The notes: a model not told the origin generated them from the sequence alone. DNA of 64,000 bases from Psychrobacter aquimaris (GCF_016107525.1 NZ_JABASR010000003.1:186001-250000); one strand, 5' to 3'. Shown: positions 27,141 to 36,330, counted from the first letter of the stretch. Translations and numbers: made by a program.

Positions 27141-28127
27141 CTATAACGGATAAACCCATTTTGTTTGCAAAGCACAGCAACTGTTGTGCCACAATTGCTT
27201 AGCAAGACTGGTGGGTGATACATTGAGCAATTCACTTAAGCTTAGCAACACCCATGGCAGATTGGCCGGTACATTTCTATTATGTACCGGCGCATTACCC
27301 CTTTCCTGGTCTGAACTTTGAGTTGGCACTGATGAATTATGGTCTGATATTTGACACATAATAGGCGTCATATCAGGGCAATCTGTTTCTATCACCAAAC
27401 ATTCAACCCCATAGCTATCAACCGCTGCTTGAATAGCGCGGCGCAGTTTCTTAGCATTGGGATTAGTGATTTGACCGGTAACCCCAAGCTTAAAGCCTAA
27501 TTTAACAAATGCTTTGGCTTCTTGCTTACCACCGCTAAAGCTATGGGCAATACCACCAAGCTTGTGCGCATCGTAATCATGCGCTTTTAGTATGGCTAAT
27601 GCTTCTGCATGTGCTTTACGAATATGTAGCATCACTGGTAGCTGATGGGTCACCGCCATGTCCAATTGCGACTTAAAAAATCGTACTTGCTTAGCAAATA
27701 TGTCAGGCGTTTTCATTGCCTCAGTAAAGGTATCTAAGCCAATCTCACCGATTGCTAATGGGCGTTGATCAGCAATCCTTTTTGCCATAGCCGTTAAATG
27801 GTTGTCAGTATGCTGTGTAATATAAAAAGGATGCAAACCAACCGCAACATGGCTACTAAAATGTGACACCTTTTGTCGATCGATATTAACTGTCGTAGGT
27901 AATGACAGCTTATTTAACAAGCGCTCAGTCTCATACATCCGCTCGAAATGCTGATATAGATAACCCACTAATACGATATGGCGTATACCTTGCTTATGGG
28001 CCTGCTGCGCCAGTATTTCTCTATCATCATCAAATATCGGGGCATCAAAATGAGTATGCGTGTCAATGAGAGGATAAATAGTAGGTAATGGCTGTTTGGT
28101 CATCTTAGATGAATCTATAGGGGTCAT
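27141..28127 (-). CDS. TatD-family metal-dependent hydrolase
   Basis: 328 aa TIM-barrel amidohydrolase-like nuclease. Metal ligands and conserved blocks: DTHTHFDAPIF (HXH) near the start, IGEIGLD, LHIRKAH, IAHSFSGGKQEA and VIETDCPDMTP. TatD proteins are 3'-5' DNases active on DNA repair and degradation. It is longer than the usual 260 aa: a hydrophilic insertion (CQISDHNSSVPTQSSDQERG region) sits before the C-terminal NLPWVLLSLSELLNVSP block, and the N-terminus carries about 20 extra residues. No partner genes adjoin it. Confidence 0.88.
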   Translation of the reverse strand: MTPIDSSKMTKQPLPTIYPLIDTHTHFDAPIFDDDREILAQQAHKQGIRHIVLVGYLYQHFERMYETERLLNKLSLPTTVNIDRQKVSHFSSHVAVGLHPFYITQHTDNHLTAMAKRIADQRPLAIGEIGLDTFTEAMKTPDIFAKQVRFFKSQLDMAVTHQLPVMLHIRKAHAEALAILKAHDYDAHKLGGIAHSFSGGKQEAKAFVKLGFKLGVTGQITNPNAKKLRRAIQAAVDSYGVECLVIETDCPDMTPIMCQISDHNSSVPTQSSDQERGNAPVHNRNVPANLPWVLLSLSELLNVSPTSLAKQLWHNSCCALQTKWVYPL

Positions 28128-28341
28128 TGATAGACTCCAAAATTAATGTTTTTAAGCGGGGTATTCCGTGGTTTGTCATTTTTATAAATAATCATATTAA
28201 CGATTACTTTAGTGTGGCTACCTTTTTCGTATAGCTACTTTATTTGAGGTGGTTTAGACAATTAAAAAATCCAGTTAATAAAAGAGCCTTTAAAAAGCAA
28301 AAAGACCTTCAATTATTCAAAGCACTTTTATTGAACATGCC

Positions 28342-28530
28342 CTATTCTTTATTGATATCGTCACTACTTACAACGGTGTGTTCAGTCTTGATATCATGAC
28401 TATCTTTTACATTTTTCTTATCTAACGGTTTGGTATCAGCTTTTCTACTGCTGCGCCGAGGAATCACCAATAAGGCGGTAGCAGCCACTGCCAACAAAAA
28501 CCACTTTTTAATATTTGTATGATTCGTCAC
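28342..28530 (-). CDS. Small single-pass membrane protein, unknown function
   Basis: 62 aa from a GTG at 28530, which has AGAGG about eight bases upstream; a longer frame from a TTG at 28578 gives 78 aa but lacks a ribosome-binding site. One membrane helix WFLLAVAATALLVIP is followed by RRSSRK and a charged, low-complexity tail. Composition and the site are the only support; no family is recognised. A gap of 190 bp to gspD and 214 bp to the TatD gene suggests its own promoter. Confidence 0.5.
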   Translation of the reverse strand: MTNHTNIKKWFLLAVAATALLVIPRRSSRKADTKPLDKKNVKDSHDIKTEHTVVSSDDINKE

Positions 28531-28768
28531 TGCTTTCGCCTCTACATTTATATCATCATCTGCGATATTTATCAGCAAGTGTTCACATTTACTACTGATT
28601 ATTCATTAGTATACTGCGATATAAAAACTGCTATGTTTATCTGTGTTATGAATACGCAAACTAATGTACGGTGCGACGCTTATTTATTACACCGTACTTC
28701 TATATGCTATAAGAATAGAAGGTGAGCACTTTATTAATGCGTCATTGATAAAGCGCTTTTTTGAGTTC

Positions 28769-31018
28769 TTAACGATTTAAAGGATAAGTTGTCATACCAT
28801 TATTGGGACTGTCTACTTTGGTGAAACCTTGAGACTCAGACTTTGCTGCCTGATCGCGCTTAGGAATAAGGGGATTGAGCGGCATCAATTCATAATCTGC
28901 GCTAACGTTGCCATTCCAACCTTCCGTACCACTCAATGGCAGTTGTTTAATGGTACCGTTTTTATCAATGACCAGTTGCAGAACGCGCATTTGGTTGAAT
29001 TTACGCTCGGTGACGCTGGCGACTGCCCCGCCATCACGTAGGATAGTGGGCTGTAAAAATATGATTAGGTTGCTTTTTTGGGTGCTGTCATTATCAGAGC
29101 GAAATAGCCTACCAATCACTGGGACATTTCCTAGACCTGGGACTTTTTGTTGACGTGTGGTGCTGTTGTCACGCATCAAGCCACCAAGAGCAATGGTCTG
29201 CTGATCATCGGCTAGAATCGTCGTATTGATGAGGCTTTTATTGGTGATCAAACCACTGGCGTTACCCGTACTGCCTGGTACCACCGATGAGACTTCTTGC
29301 GAGACCTCCAAGCGTACGGTGCCATTGTCACCAATGTGAGGAATGACATTTAGGTTGATACCAATGTCCTGACGATCAATGGTTTGAAAGGGGTTGCTAG
29401 AATCGTTGCCACTGGTGGTAAAGGAGCCTGTAACAAAAGGCACGTTTTGACCCACTAAAATGCTGGCTTTTTCGTTGTCCAACGTCAAAATTGATGGCAT
29501 AGACAGCAGATTGGCACTGGTAGAAGAATCAAGCGCTTGCAAGATAGCTCCATAAAACTGGGTGTTTCCCTGACTGTCTTTACTACTATTACCAATGCCA
29601 ATCAAAGCACCAGCTATCGAGCCTGCTGCGGCACTGATACTGGCGGCACCGCCACCTGACAATGCCGCCGCGGCAAGTGATGCAGCACTCGCGCCTACGT
29701 TATTGAAGTTGACGACTCCGTAGCCGCTATTGGCATTGCCGAGCGCCCATTGCACACCTAGCTGGGTAGCATCATCACCTGATACTTCTACAATAGCCGC
29801 TTGAATCAATACTTGCGCGCGGCGATTATCCAACTGATTGACCGCATCTTCAATCTCAAACATCAGCTCAGGTGCCGCATTGACGATAACGGCATTTTGG
29901 GTTTCATCAGCGATAATACTAAAAGGTCGACCGCCAACACCTGTACTACTCGAATTGGTACCAGAAGTCGCTGAGGTCGTCGCGTTGTTATTAGTATTAG
30001 TACTACCACCAGACTCATTAGTCAAGGTAGCGCCCGTGCTACTAGACTCGTTCAATGATGCCGACTCTAATGAGGACGTTGCTCCAGAGCTATTAATAGA
30101 TTGATTGGCGAGCAATCCACGTAGCATGTCTGCAATATGACCCGCACTGGCGTATTTTAATCGAAAAACACGCAGACCACTCAAACGCCTTGTAGGCGTG
30201 GTGTCCAATTGATTGACCATCTCTTTGACTTTAGCAATCATCTCCGGACTGCCTTTCACCAACAATCTATCGCTAGAGGTGTCAGCAATGACTTTAAGCT
30301 GGTTGTTACCACCTGGTGCTTGCCCGCTACCAGCGCTTGCAACCAAGGCGCTAATCAACTCCATCATACGTTCAGCATCGACGTGACGTAGTGGTATCAC
30401 TTGCAAACTGTCATTGACGTTGCTATCTAAATCACGGATAAGTGACGTCAGCTGATTAAGGCTATCTGCACGATCGGACAATACCAAGGCGTTGACACCA
30501 GGCACAGCGGCAGCATGAGCCGACTGGGGCATGAGCGGACGGATGACACCCAATACTTCTGCGGCTTGGGTATTGGTCAAATAAATAACACGAGTAGCTA
30601 ACGCTTCACCAACACTGTCACCGCGTAAATCAACGGCTACGCCAGATTGTTTGGCGACATTATCTGGCACCAGTTTAATGGTCGTTCCCGAGTCAATCGC
30701 GGCAATACCATTGACTTGCATCACACTCAAAAACAGCTGATAGATTTCGTCACGGGACAAGGCTTTGTTGGAAATTACCGTCACATTGCCATTGATACGC
30801 GGATCAAGGACAAAGTTTTGGTCAGTGATGGTTGCCACTTCATTAATAAAGGCTTTGATATCGGCATCTTGTAAGTTGACTTTCCAGCTCTCAGCACTCG
30901 CGAAACCCGTACTGGCAGCCCATAATGGTACGGCTAGGCAAAGAGGACGACACAGTCGCATCAGACGCTGTAAAACATGGTACAGAGGCGTGACTGAAAA
31001 ATTATAAAAACTTACCAT
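28769..31018 (-). CDS. gspD: Type II secretion outer-membrane secretin GspD
   Basis: 749 aa. A signal peptide (cleaved near GFASA, about residue 42) precedes the N0 domain (SWKVNLQDADIKAFINEVA), N1-N3 repeats and the secretin core, ending with the signature VPVIGRLFRSDND and LIIFLQPTIL. It forms the multimeric outer-membrane channel of the type II system. An Asn/Ser/Thr-rich low-complexity insert (about residues 313-355) lies within the N3 region and an Ala/Gly/Ser-rich one near 465-500. It lies 171 bp after gspC in a gspN-gspC-gspD cluster; the other gsp genes are elsewhere, as in Acinetobacter. Confidence 0.95.
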   Translation of the reverse strand: MVSFYNFSVTPLYHVLQRLMRLCRPLCLAVPLWAASTGFASAESWKVNLQDADIKAFINEVATITDQNFVLDPRINGNVTVISNKALSRDEIYQLFLSVMQVNGIAAIDSGTTIKLVPDNVAKQSGVAVDLRGDSVGEALATRVIYLTNTQAAEVLGVIRPLMPQSAHAAAVPGVNALVLSDRADSLNQLTSLIRDLDSNVNDSLQVIPLRHVDAERMMELISALVASAGSGQAPGGNNQLKVIADTSSDRLLVKGSPEMIAKVKEMVNQLDTTPTRRLSGLRVFRLKYASAGHIADMLRGLLANQSINSSGATSSLESASLNESSSTGATLTNESGGSTNTNNNATTSATSGTNSSSTGVGGRPFSIIADETQNAVIVNAAPELMFEIEDAVNQLDNRRAQVLIQAAIVEVSGDDATQLGVQWALGNANSGYGVVNFNNVGASAASLAAAALSGGGAASISAAAGSIAGALIGIGNSSKDSQGNTQFYGAILQALDSSTSANLLSMPSILTLDNEKASILVGQNVPFVTGSFTTSGNDSSNPFQTIDRQDIGINLNVIPHIGDNGTVRLEVSQEVSSVVPGSTGNASGLITNKSLINTTILADDQQTIALGGLMRDNSTTRQQKVPGLGNVPVIGRLFRSDNDSTQKSNLIIFLQPTILRDGGAVASVTERKFNQMRVLQLVIDKNGTIKQLPLSGTEGWNGNVSADYELMPLNPLIPKRDQAAKSESQGFTKVDSPNNGMTTYPLNR

Positions 31019-31189
31019 ATTGATGATTACCTACAGTGATGTCGCTTAGTATGTACTGGATTTATTGTGTACTGAGAGTGCTCAGTTAGCGCCTTTCTCA
31101 CTTAATTTCTTCTGACAATAACATCATTTAAGTGGCACTATCTAAATGTTCGTTTATTTAAAGTAAGAGTTCTCAACCATTTATTCTGC

Positions 31190-32086
31190 TCAAAACTGCT
31201 GACGAATGGTAATGACTTGATCGCCGCGTTGCACCTCTATTTGCGCCTCACCTGATTGCTGTACCTGTTGCAGCACACCAGCATCTTGAGCAGGATTACT
31301 ACCCACGCTTTGACCGTTGACCGTTAGCACTTTATCACCTGGCTCAAGTCCTAGGCGATTACGCAGCTTTGCTGGCATTGCAGGCGTCACTTGATAACTT
31401 TCCCCTGCTGCCATAACCCCCATTCTGCTCAAATAACTGGCGGGGTTTTCTTGCAATGCTGTCACTGCCTCATCGATAGCGGATTGCGGGCTACTGTCAA
31501 TGCCTGTCGCAGTGGACTCCTCCTCAGTATTTTGTGTAGGCTGAGGGGCGGTAGGCAACATGCTATTGTCTGGCAAGCGCTGATTACTCACGGCACCTGC
31601 GATCATGTCGCTTTGATCTAATGGCATCGCTGCTGGCATACTAATGACGGTTTGCTTGTCGCTGGCATCAGCGATGATGACTGAGTTCCAATCGACAGCG
31701 ACAAGGGTATACCCACTGTCCTTTAGCGCATCACCGATGCGATAGTTTGTTACCTCACCATTGACATCCAATAGTGCTGAAGACATGCTCTCTGGCATTG
31801 CTAACAGAACCCCTTTTAGATTGACATTGGGCGGTGGCTGCACTGCTGCTGCAATAGGATCAGGGTCTGCAAAAATAGCAAATAAACCACTGTAGTCCTT
31901 GCCAGATGTCGATGTGTTTTGCAAAGGCGCTAGTGGCAATGTTGGTGCCAATGGGGCTGCGAGCAATAACCATAATAGTCGAGCCGCTGTCCAGCATAGC
32001 CAAACAACAGCCAACAATAACACCCAACCTGAAAATCGATTGAGGGTGTTGAGCACAGGTTTTAAGGTGGTAGAAACATTCATCAT
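31190..32086 (-). CDS. gspC: Type II secretion inner-membrane protein GspC
   Basis: 298 aa. A single N-terminal membrane helix (WVLLLAVVWLCWTAARLLWL, about residue 21-40) is followed by a Pro-rich stretch, the homology-region (HR) domain (FAIFADPDPIAAAVQPPPNV, then LKGVLLAMPESMSSALLDV) and a C-terminal PDZ domain (LRNRLGLEPGDKVLTVNGQS). GspC links the inner-membrane platform to the GspD N0 domain. The linker around residues 180-205 is Gln/Glu/Thr-rich. Its ATG directly abuts the gspN TAG stop, with a second in-frame ATG next to it, so gspN and gspC are coupled. Confidence 0.92.
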   Translation of the reverse strand: MMNVSTTLKPVLNTLNRFSGWVLLLAVVWLCWTAARLLWLLLAAPLAPTLPLAPLQNTSTSGKDYSGLFAIFADPDPIAAAVQPPPNVNLKGVLLAMPESMSSALLDVNGEVTNYRIGDALKDSGYTLVAVDWNSVIIADASDKQTVISMPAAMPLDQSDMIAGAVSNQRLPDNSMLPTAPQPTQNTEEESTATGIDSSPQSAIDEAVTALQENPASYLSRMGVMAAGESYQVTPAMPAKLRNRLGLEPGDKVLTVNGQSVGSNPAQDAGVLQQVQQSGEAQIEVQRGDQVITIRQQF

Positions 32087-32914
32087 CTAGCGTGTCCCCA
32101 GCCCATTTAGCAGCGGCTGACGCACACTGACGACTGGTGTATCTTGGGGTGCTTGTCCTTTATATTCAGGCATACTTTCTAATAAACGCTGCGTCAAACT
32201 GACATCCAACATATTATCGCCATCGATATATAAGTCGCCCAAGCGCTTATCTTGGTTGTTTAATAAATTGATATGGAGTAGGTTTTTATTGTTTTTTTGC
32301 TCAGCACTTAGTTCAGCACGCATCGCAGGCATGGTCAGATAAAAAACCTTGCCGCCGCTAGGATAGCCTATTTCACCGCCGACCCATGTCAGCTGACCAT
32401 CTGCTTGACTGAAACCAGATAGATTTTTTGCTGAATCATTGTCCGCTTTGGCACTTGAGCCAGACTGGCGGGTGAGCGAGACGTTATTGACCTGAATCGG
32501 TGTATTGGGCAATTGCCAATCAACCAAATTTGCCAACGTCTCAGGTGCTACCTTGCCGCTCATATTATCCACTTGCCACGAGCTGGTGCCTATTTTTACT
32601 TGTCCATTGAGGCGGGTTTGGGCTGAAGTGATATCGACCTCTGCACTTATCTTACCCAATAACAAATGCCATGGCTGCCACGACCATTCTGCCGTACCTG
32701 TGAGCGGTGTCGCTGCTAAAGGCATTTGCCAAATGACTGAGCCTTGCCATAAATTACCCGACACATGCTGTACATAAGGCGTTTCCGGAGCATACTTTTC
32801 AAGCAGCCACGCCGCTGGCATTTGCAACACAGCAAATAATGCAAATAATACAAACCCAACCAGCCACCACAGCTTACGAGGGCGCTTATGAGACGACGCG
32901 GATACTTGGGGCAC
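32087..32914 (-). CDS. gspN: Type II secretion protein GspN
   Basis: 275 aa from the GTG at 32914. A membrane helix (WWLVGFVLFALFAVLQMPAA) is followed by the GspN core with NLWQGSVIWQM and WSWQPWHLLLGKISAEVD. The frame is open back to a TTG at 33070, but that stretch runs through the strong hns terminator at 32982-33035, so the long version is unlikely; the GTG at 32914 has an AAGAG ten bases upstream. Family members are about 250 aa, in agreement. GspN is dispensable in many systems; in Acinetobacter it heads gspN-gspC-gspD. The stop abuts the gspC start. Confidence 0.82.
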   Translation of the reverse strand: MPQVSASSHKRPRKLWWLVGFVLFALFAVLQMPAAWLLEKYAPETPYVQHVSGNLWQGSVIWQMPLAATPLTGTAEWSWQPWHLLLGKISAEVDITSAQTRLNGQVKIGTSSWQVDNMSGKVAPETLANLVDWQLPNTPIQVNNVSLTRQSGSSAKADNDSAKNLSGFSQADGQLTWVGGEIGYPSGGKVFYLTMPAMRAELSAEQKNNKNLLHINLLNNQDKRLGDLYIDGDNMLDVSLTQRLLESMPEYKGQAPQDTPVVSVRQPLLNGLGTR

Positions 32915-32981
32915 GGTTGCATAACTCTTGTATAAGACAAAAACGTCATTATCATAACAAACAATGGCATACAGATGACAG

Positions 32982-33035
32982 AAAAAAAGCCAGTATCTTT
33001 TTACCAAAATAATGGCAATAAAGATACTGGCTTTT
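32982..33035 (-). terminator. Rho-independent terminator of hns
   Basis: AAAAGCCAGTATCTTT (32985-33000) pairs with AAAGATACTGGCTTTT (33020-33035), a 16-bp perfect stem. On the minus strand it is followed by TTTTTTT, so it closes the hns transcript. It lies inside the N-terminal part of the longest gspN frame. Confidence 0.85.
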
Positions 33036-33252
33036 ATCGGCTTATAAGACTGAAAGGCTATTACGATCAAACGGTATAATTACAAAAAACTATGCGTAAT
33101 AAGCCCGATAATCAGAGTAGATTTTGCTTTGTGCTTAGTTCAAACACTGCTTAGTTAAAATGCTGCTTAATTAAAAGAATATTTAATTAAAATTAATTAA
33201 AATTGCACCTTGCTGAATCTAAACCGACATCATCTTGTTGACCACTAAACGA

Positions 33253-33576
33253 TTAGATAGCAAAATCTTCGATACTACGACCTGCTGCTAGTGCTTCAAC
33301 CAACCACGTTGGCTTACGACCACGGCCAGTCCACGTTTCTTCGTTGTTGTCAGTATTGCGATACTTAATGCTGCGTTTTTTCTCTAGTGTTTCACCAGCT
33401 TTCAAAATCTCTTCGATAGAAGCACTGCTGTCTTCTGCAATTTTTTCAAACTGCATATAGGCATCATACAAACGCTGATGTTGTTTTTTGGCAATAAGCT
33501 GCTGGGCATTTTCAGTGATGGCACGTAGCTCATCAACGTTTAGGTTTTCTAAATCAATGGCGGTATTTTTGCTCAT
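33253..33576 (-). CDS. hns: H-NS family histone-like nucleoid protein
   Basis: 107 aa. The N-terminal half (residues 1-60) is helical and forms a coiled coil for oligomerisation. The C-terminal DNA-binding domain is at KYRNTDNNEETWTGRGRKP and TWLVEALAAGRSIEDFAI, with the core GRGRKP loop. H-NS-type proteins bind AT-rich DNA and silence acquired genes. It is a monocistronic unit with a strong terminator downstream and an AT-rich, repeat-bearing upstream region. It lies next to an AT-rich stretch and the BLUF cluster; no direct link is shown. The symbol hns is used for the family. Confidence 0.92.
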   Translation of the reverse strand: MSKNTAIDLENLNVDELRAITENAQQLIAKKQHQRLYDAYMQFEKIAEDSSASIEEILKAGETLEKKRSIKYRNTDNNEETWTGRGRKPTWLVEALAAGRSIEDFAI

Positions 33577-33618
33577 AGTAAATCCAACTGTAAGATAAAA
33601 AATATAACCTTAATAGAT

Positions 33619-33661
33619 CTTATTCACTATTAAGAACTAAGAATGACTTATTCACCATTAA
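33619..33661. repeat. Pair of 15-bp direct repeats upstream of hns
   Basis: CTTATTCACTATTAA (33619-33633) and CTTATTCACCATTAA (33647-33661) differ at one base and are 28 bp apart. They lie 43-85 bp upstream of the hns start and could be regulator half-sites, for example for autoregulation. Confidence 0.4.
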
Positions 33662-34005
33662 ATACAACGATGAATGTCAAAAATCGATATTTTTTCAACC
33701 AAATAAAATATTGTTAGCCACAATACCTGAAGGCGTAGACAATATAAACAAAAAATCTTGCTATCACAACAGTAGATTATTATATCTTATATAACAAAAG
33801 TCAGCGAATAGTAAAATCAGGTAAATGAAAAAACGGCAATTTATTAATACTTATTCATAAACAGATATTAATTTTAAGATAAAACCAGTCTCTATAAATT
33901 ATGTTATAAAAACTGCTGAACACATAATTAAATAGACATAAATCCACTAAAAACAGCAATCAATTTTTCCATATTTACCTACCCATTAATAAAAAACATC
34001 CTTAA
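33662..34005. other. AT-rich intergenic region upstream of hns
   Basis: About 340 bp between the hns-proximal repeats and the BLUF gene at 34006. It is very AT-rich and has no open frame with coding features. It probably contains the hns promoter and the end of the BLUF transcript, but I see no clear hairpin. Confidence 0.4.
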
Positions 34006-34443
34006 TTAATCATGCTGATCACTAAGCTCGCTCATTAAATCGCGGGCTGATTCGGCGCTCAATAAATACGGATTAAAATCAATCGTTGTCGAATACTTTA
34101 AATAAATCGCCGCGTTTTTTTCAGTCGGGGAAGCATAATTCATGGACCATTTAGACCATGTGCGATGCTTTAATTCACGTGTCTCAATAACCTGTAAGTC
34201 ATAATGACGTGGATCAGCAATTAAACTATATAGCAGACGATTGATCTGTGCTCTTGGCCCTTCGATAGTTTGCAAAAAATAATCTTTATTAAATGTCAGC
34301 ATACCAGTGATGCCATTGGCGGCGTTGTTTAATTGTGCTTGATGCAAAATTTCGTTGAAGTCTTTGGCCGATACATCTGGGTTGGCACGGCTAGCGTATG
34401 TCATGCTCATCAAAATGTGCGCATCTTCCATTACTGATGTCAT
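34006..34443 (-). CDS. BLUF-domain photoreceptor, first of a tandem pair
   Basis: 145 aa. The BLUF fold spans about residues 9-105: the flavin-interacting Tyr is in SMTYASR, the Asn in NNAANGITG, the Gln in FLQTIEG, and the Trp/Met in KWSMNY. All key residues for blue-light sensing by FAD are present. About 40 residues follow (NPYLLSAESARDL), a short tail with no recognised effector domain, as in BlsA-type proteins. It likely signals by protein-protein contact. It lies 63 bp from the second BLUF gene on the same strand. Its tail ends almost identically in style to that of its neighbour (FNPYL motif), so the two look like duplicates. Confidence 0.9.
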   Translation of the reverse strand: MTSVMEDAHILMSMTYASRANPDVSAKDFNEILHQAQLNNAANGITGMLTFNKDYFLQTIEGPRAQINRLLYSLIADPRHYDLQVIETRELKHRTWSKWSMNYASPTEKNAAIYLKYSTTIDFNPYLLSAESARDLMSELSDQHD

Positions 34444-34506
34444 ATCTTATCTCTTATAAAAAATCATGGATGTGATGGTTTTTTAGCGTTTATAAATATC
34501 AGTCAA

Positions 34507-35025
34507 TTAGCCAATAGAAAACCATGGTTTCTTTTTTGTAGCGGCGCGCACTGCTTCTTGCTCTTGCAGATCTGATAATGTCTCAATCAACATCATGATT
34601 TGATTGGTATTCATCAAATAAGGATTAAACTGAGTACCTGTCGAAAATTTGAGCGCAAGCCCTTTATTTTCATCACTCGGAATCAAATAATTCATTGACC
34701 ATTTACTCCAGTGACGCTGCTCAACTTCACGGCATTCAATGATTTGCAAGCCTTGATGCCGTTCGTCTTTAACCAGTTTTCTGAGCAACTCATTGATGAC
34801 TGGCCTCGCCCCTTCGATACTTTGTAAAAAGTAATTGTGATTAAATACCAAAGCACCCGTAATACCGTTACGCTCATTGTTTTTCTGAGCTTGTGTCAGG
34901 ATGCGAGTGACTTCACCTTTAGGATTGTCGGTGTTATAACGGCTAATATAAGTCAAACGTAGAATGATATGCTCACCGTGGTGTATTTTTAGACGATTTA
35001 ATTCTGCAAGCTCAGCTAATTCCAC
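34507..35025 (-). CDS. BLUF-domain photoreceptor, second of a tandem pair
   Basis: 172 aa from the GTG at 35025, chosen because GGAG lies six bases upstream; the frame opens with a TTG at 35037. The BLUF domain has RLTYISRYNTDNP (Tyr), NNERNGITGALVF (Asn), YFLQSIEGARPVI (Gln) and WSKWSMNYLIPSD (Trp, Met), all intact. It shares FNPYLMNTNQI in its tail with the neighbouring BLUF protein, pointing to a tandem duplication followed by divergence. The C-terminal 25 residues are basic (EAVRAATKKKPWFSIG). It lies 115 bp after the 207-aa unknown gene, so the three may be one unit. Confidence 0.9.
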   Translation of the reverse strand: MELAELAELNRLKIHHGEHIILRLTYISRYNTDNPKGEVTRILTQAQKNNERNGITGALVFNHNYFLQSIEGARPVINELLRKLVKDERHQGLQIIECREVEQRHWSKWSMNYLIPSDENKGLALKFSTGTQFNPYLMNTNQIMMLIETLSDLQEQEAVRAATKKKPWFSIG

Positions 35026-35140
35026 AAAGTACTCCAATTAATTTGCTAAATTTCTCACCTATAACAGGCTAGCGATTGTCATTCATAACCCGTTATTTGT
35101 GGCATAAGTCATTTTTTTCGTACAATAAGTCGTGTATATA

Positions 35141-35764
35141 TTAACGTTGAATTTTCTTGATAAATTCACTCATACCGTGCGATAAATTGCTGCCACTGGT
35201 ACTCTGTATTTCCTTTACCAAACTCAATAATTGCGAGCTATTCCCGCATTGCTCTAAGCTCAACAAATAACCCCAGGCTTCTACTCGTGGTGCATTTTTT
35301 TCAATATAGTTGGCCAACTCCGATTTTATCGTTTCGTAGTTAGCACCAGATAGCTTAGTCTTGAAAATACTACTGAGTGATTTCTTGCCTAGTGCTGCCA
35401 TTTTATTGGGACTTTTATTATTAAAGGTGCGATCAAACTCTGTCTCAATATTTTGTTCAAACGATGGTAACGATGATTGAGGCTGAGAAGCTGTTGGTGC
35501 TTGCGGCGCAGTGGATGTTTGGGAAGCAGCACCCGCTATTTCTATACACTCAAGCCCTAACAGCAACTCAAACAATGGTGCTATGCCGCCAAAATCCGCA
35601 AACATTTTGCTGTGGTCAAGCGTATCGAGATAGCTTTGATACGTGCGCTTGCCATCGATCATAATGAGCAATGTTCTCGCTTCACGCGGCAATATACCGA
35701 GACTCTGAGATTTAATCTCTTCTCTGCCTAAGTCCGTTTTTTGAAACACATCACCATTATTCAT
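35141..35764 (-). CDS. Unknown protein upstream of the BLUF pair
   Basis: 207 aa, no signal peptide or membrane helix. The N-terminal 80 residues (VFQKTDLGREEIKSQSL, then LPREARTLLIMIDGKRTYQS) form a helical domain with an RTLLIMIDGKRT block that recurs in many proteobacterial proteins of unknown role. A Ser/Thr/Gln/Pro-rich linker (about 82-100) leads to a C-terminal helical half (about 115-207) with ANYIEKNAPRVEAWGYL. No enzymatic motif is visible. Placement immediately upstream of two BLUF genes on the same strand suggests a possible partner or output protein; this is inference only. Confidence 0.6.
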   Translation of the reverse strand: MNNGDVFQKTDLGREEIKSQSLGILPREARTLLIMIDGKRTYQSYLDTLDHSKMFADFGGIAPLFELLLGLECIEIAGAASQTSTAPQAPTASQPQSSLPSFEQNIETEFDRTFNNKSPNKMAALGKKSLSSIFKTKLSGANYETIKSELANYIEKNAPRVEAWGYLLSLEQCGNSSQLLSLVKEIQSTSGSNLSHGMSEFIKKIQR

Positions 35765-36330
35765 TGTTTGTACTCAGCACTAGCAGTAAGGTGGGCACTC
35801 TTATAGTCAATTCATTATAAAAGCGTGATAGCTTTAACCTTTTACATTGCATCAACCCTATCGTAAGCGGTCGACCAGATGAATTTTTATTAATTAATAA
35901 AAATCACTTTAAATAAAAGCCCCACATTTAATATTGTGTGAATCGTTGATTCGATTGGATTATATCAACCCACCTAATAGACCGTTAGTATTAATTAAAT
36001 CCAATAGAACAGACGGTCGATATAGGATATGAAAGGTAGTTTTCATAAATTTCAATATAAAATTTGATAAAATAATGAGAATAGAAAAACCTATAAACTC
36101 AATGAAGCAAGCTAATATTTCTTTGCTTTGTATTCTTACTAAATAGTTTACTAACCAATAATTAATTTTTTATTTTTCAAATAATCGCAATGGCATAACC
36201 ATAAAAACAAACAAACGTTTTACTTAAAAGCACAGCATAGAGGTAAGCAAAATCTATCTTCCTTAACTCTCATATGACTTTTATGCACACTATAGAAGCT
36301 TTATTTTTTTAGATCATTTATCACTAGGCA
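35765..36330. other. AT-rich intergenic region without a clear gene
   Basis: About 565 bp. It contains a near-palindrome TTATAGTCAATTCATTATAA at 35801-35820, similar to short repeats elsewhere in the window, and a small inverted repeat GAATC-GTT-GATTC further on. I see no convincing open frame. It should hold the promoter of the 207-aa gene at its left edge. Confidence 0.4.
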
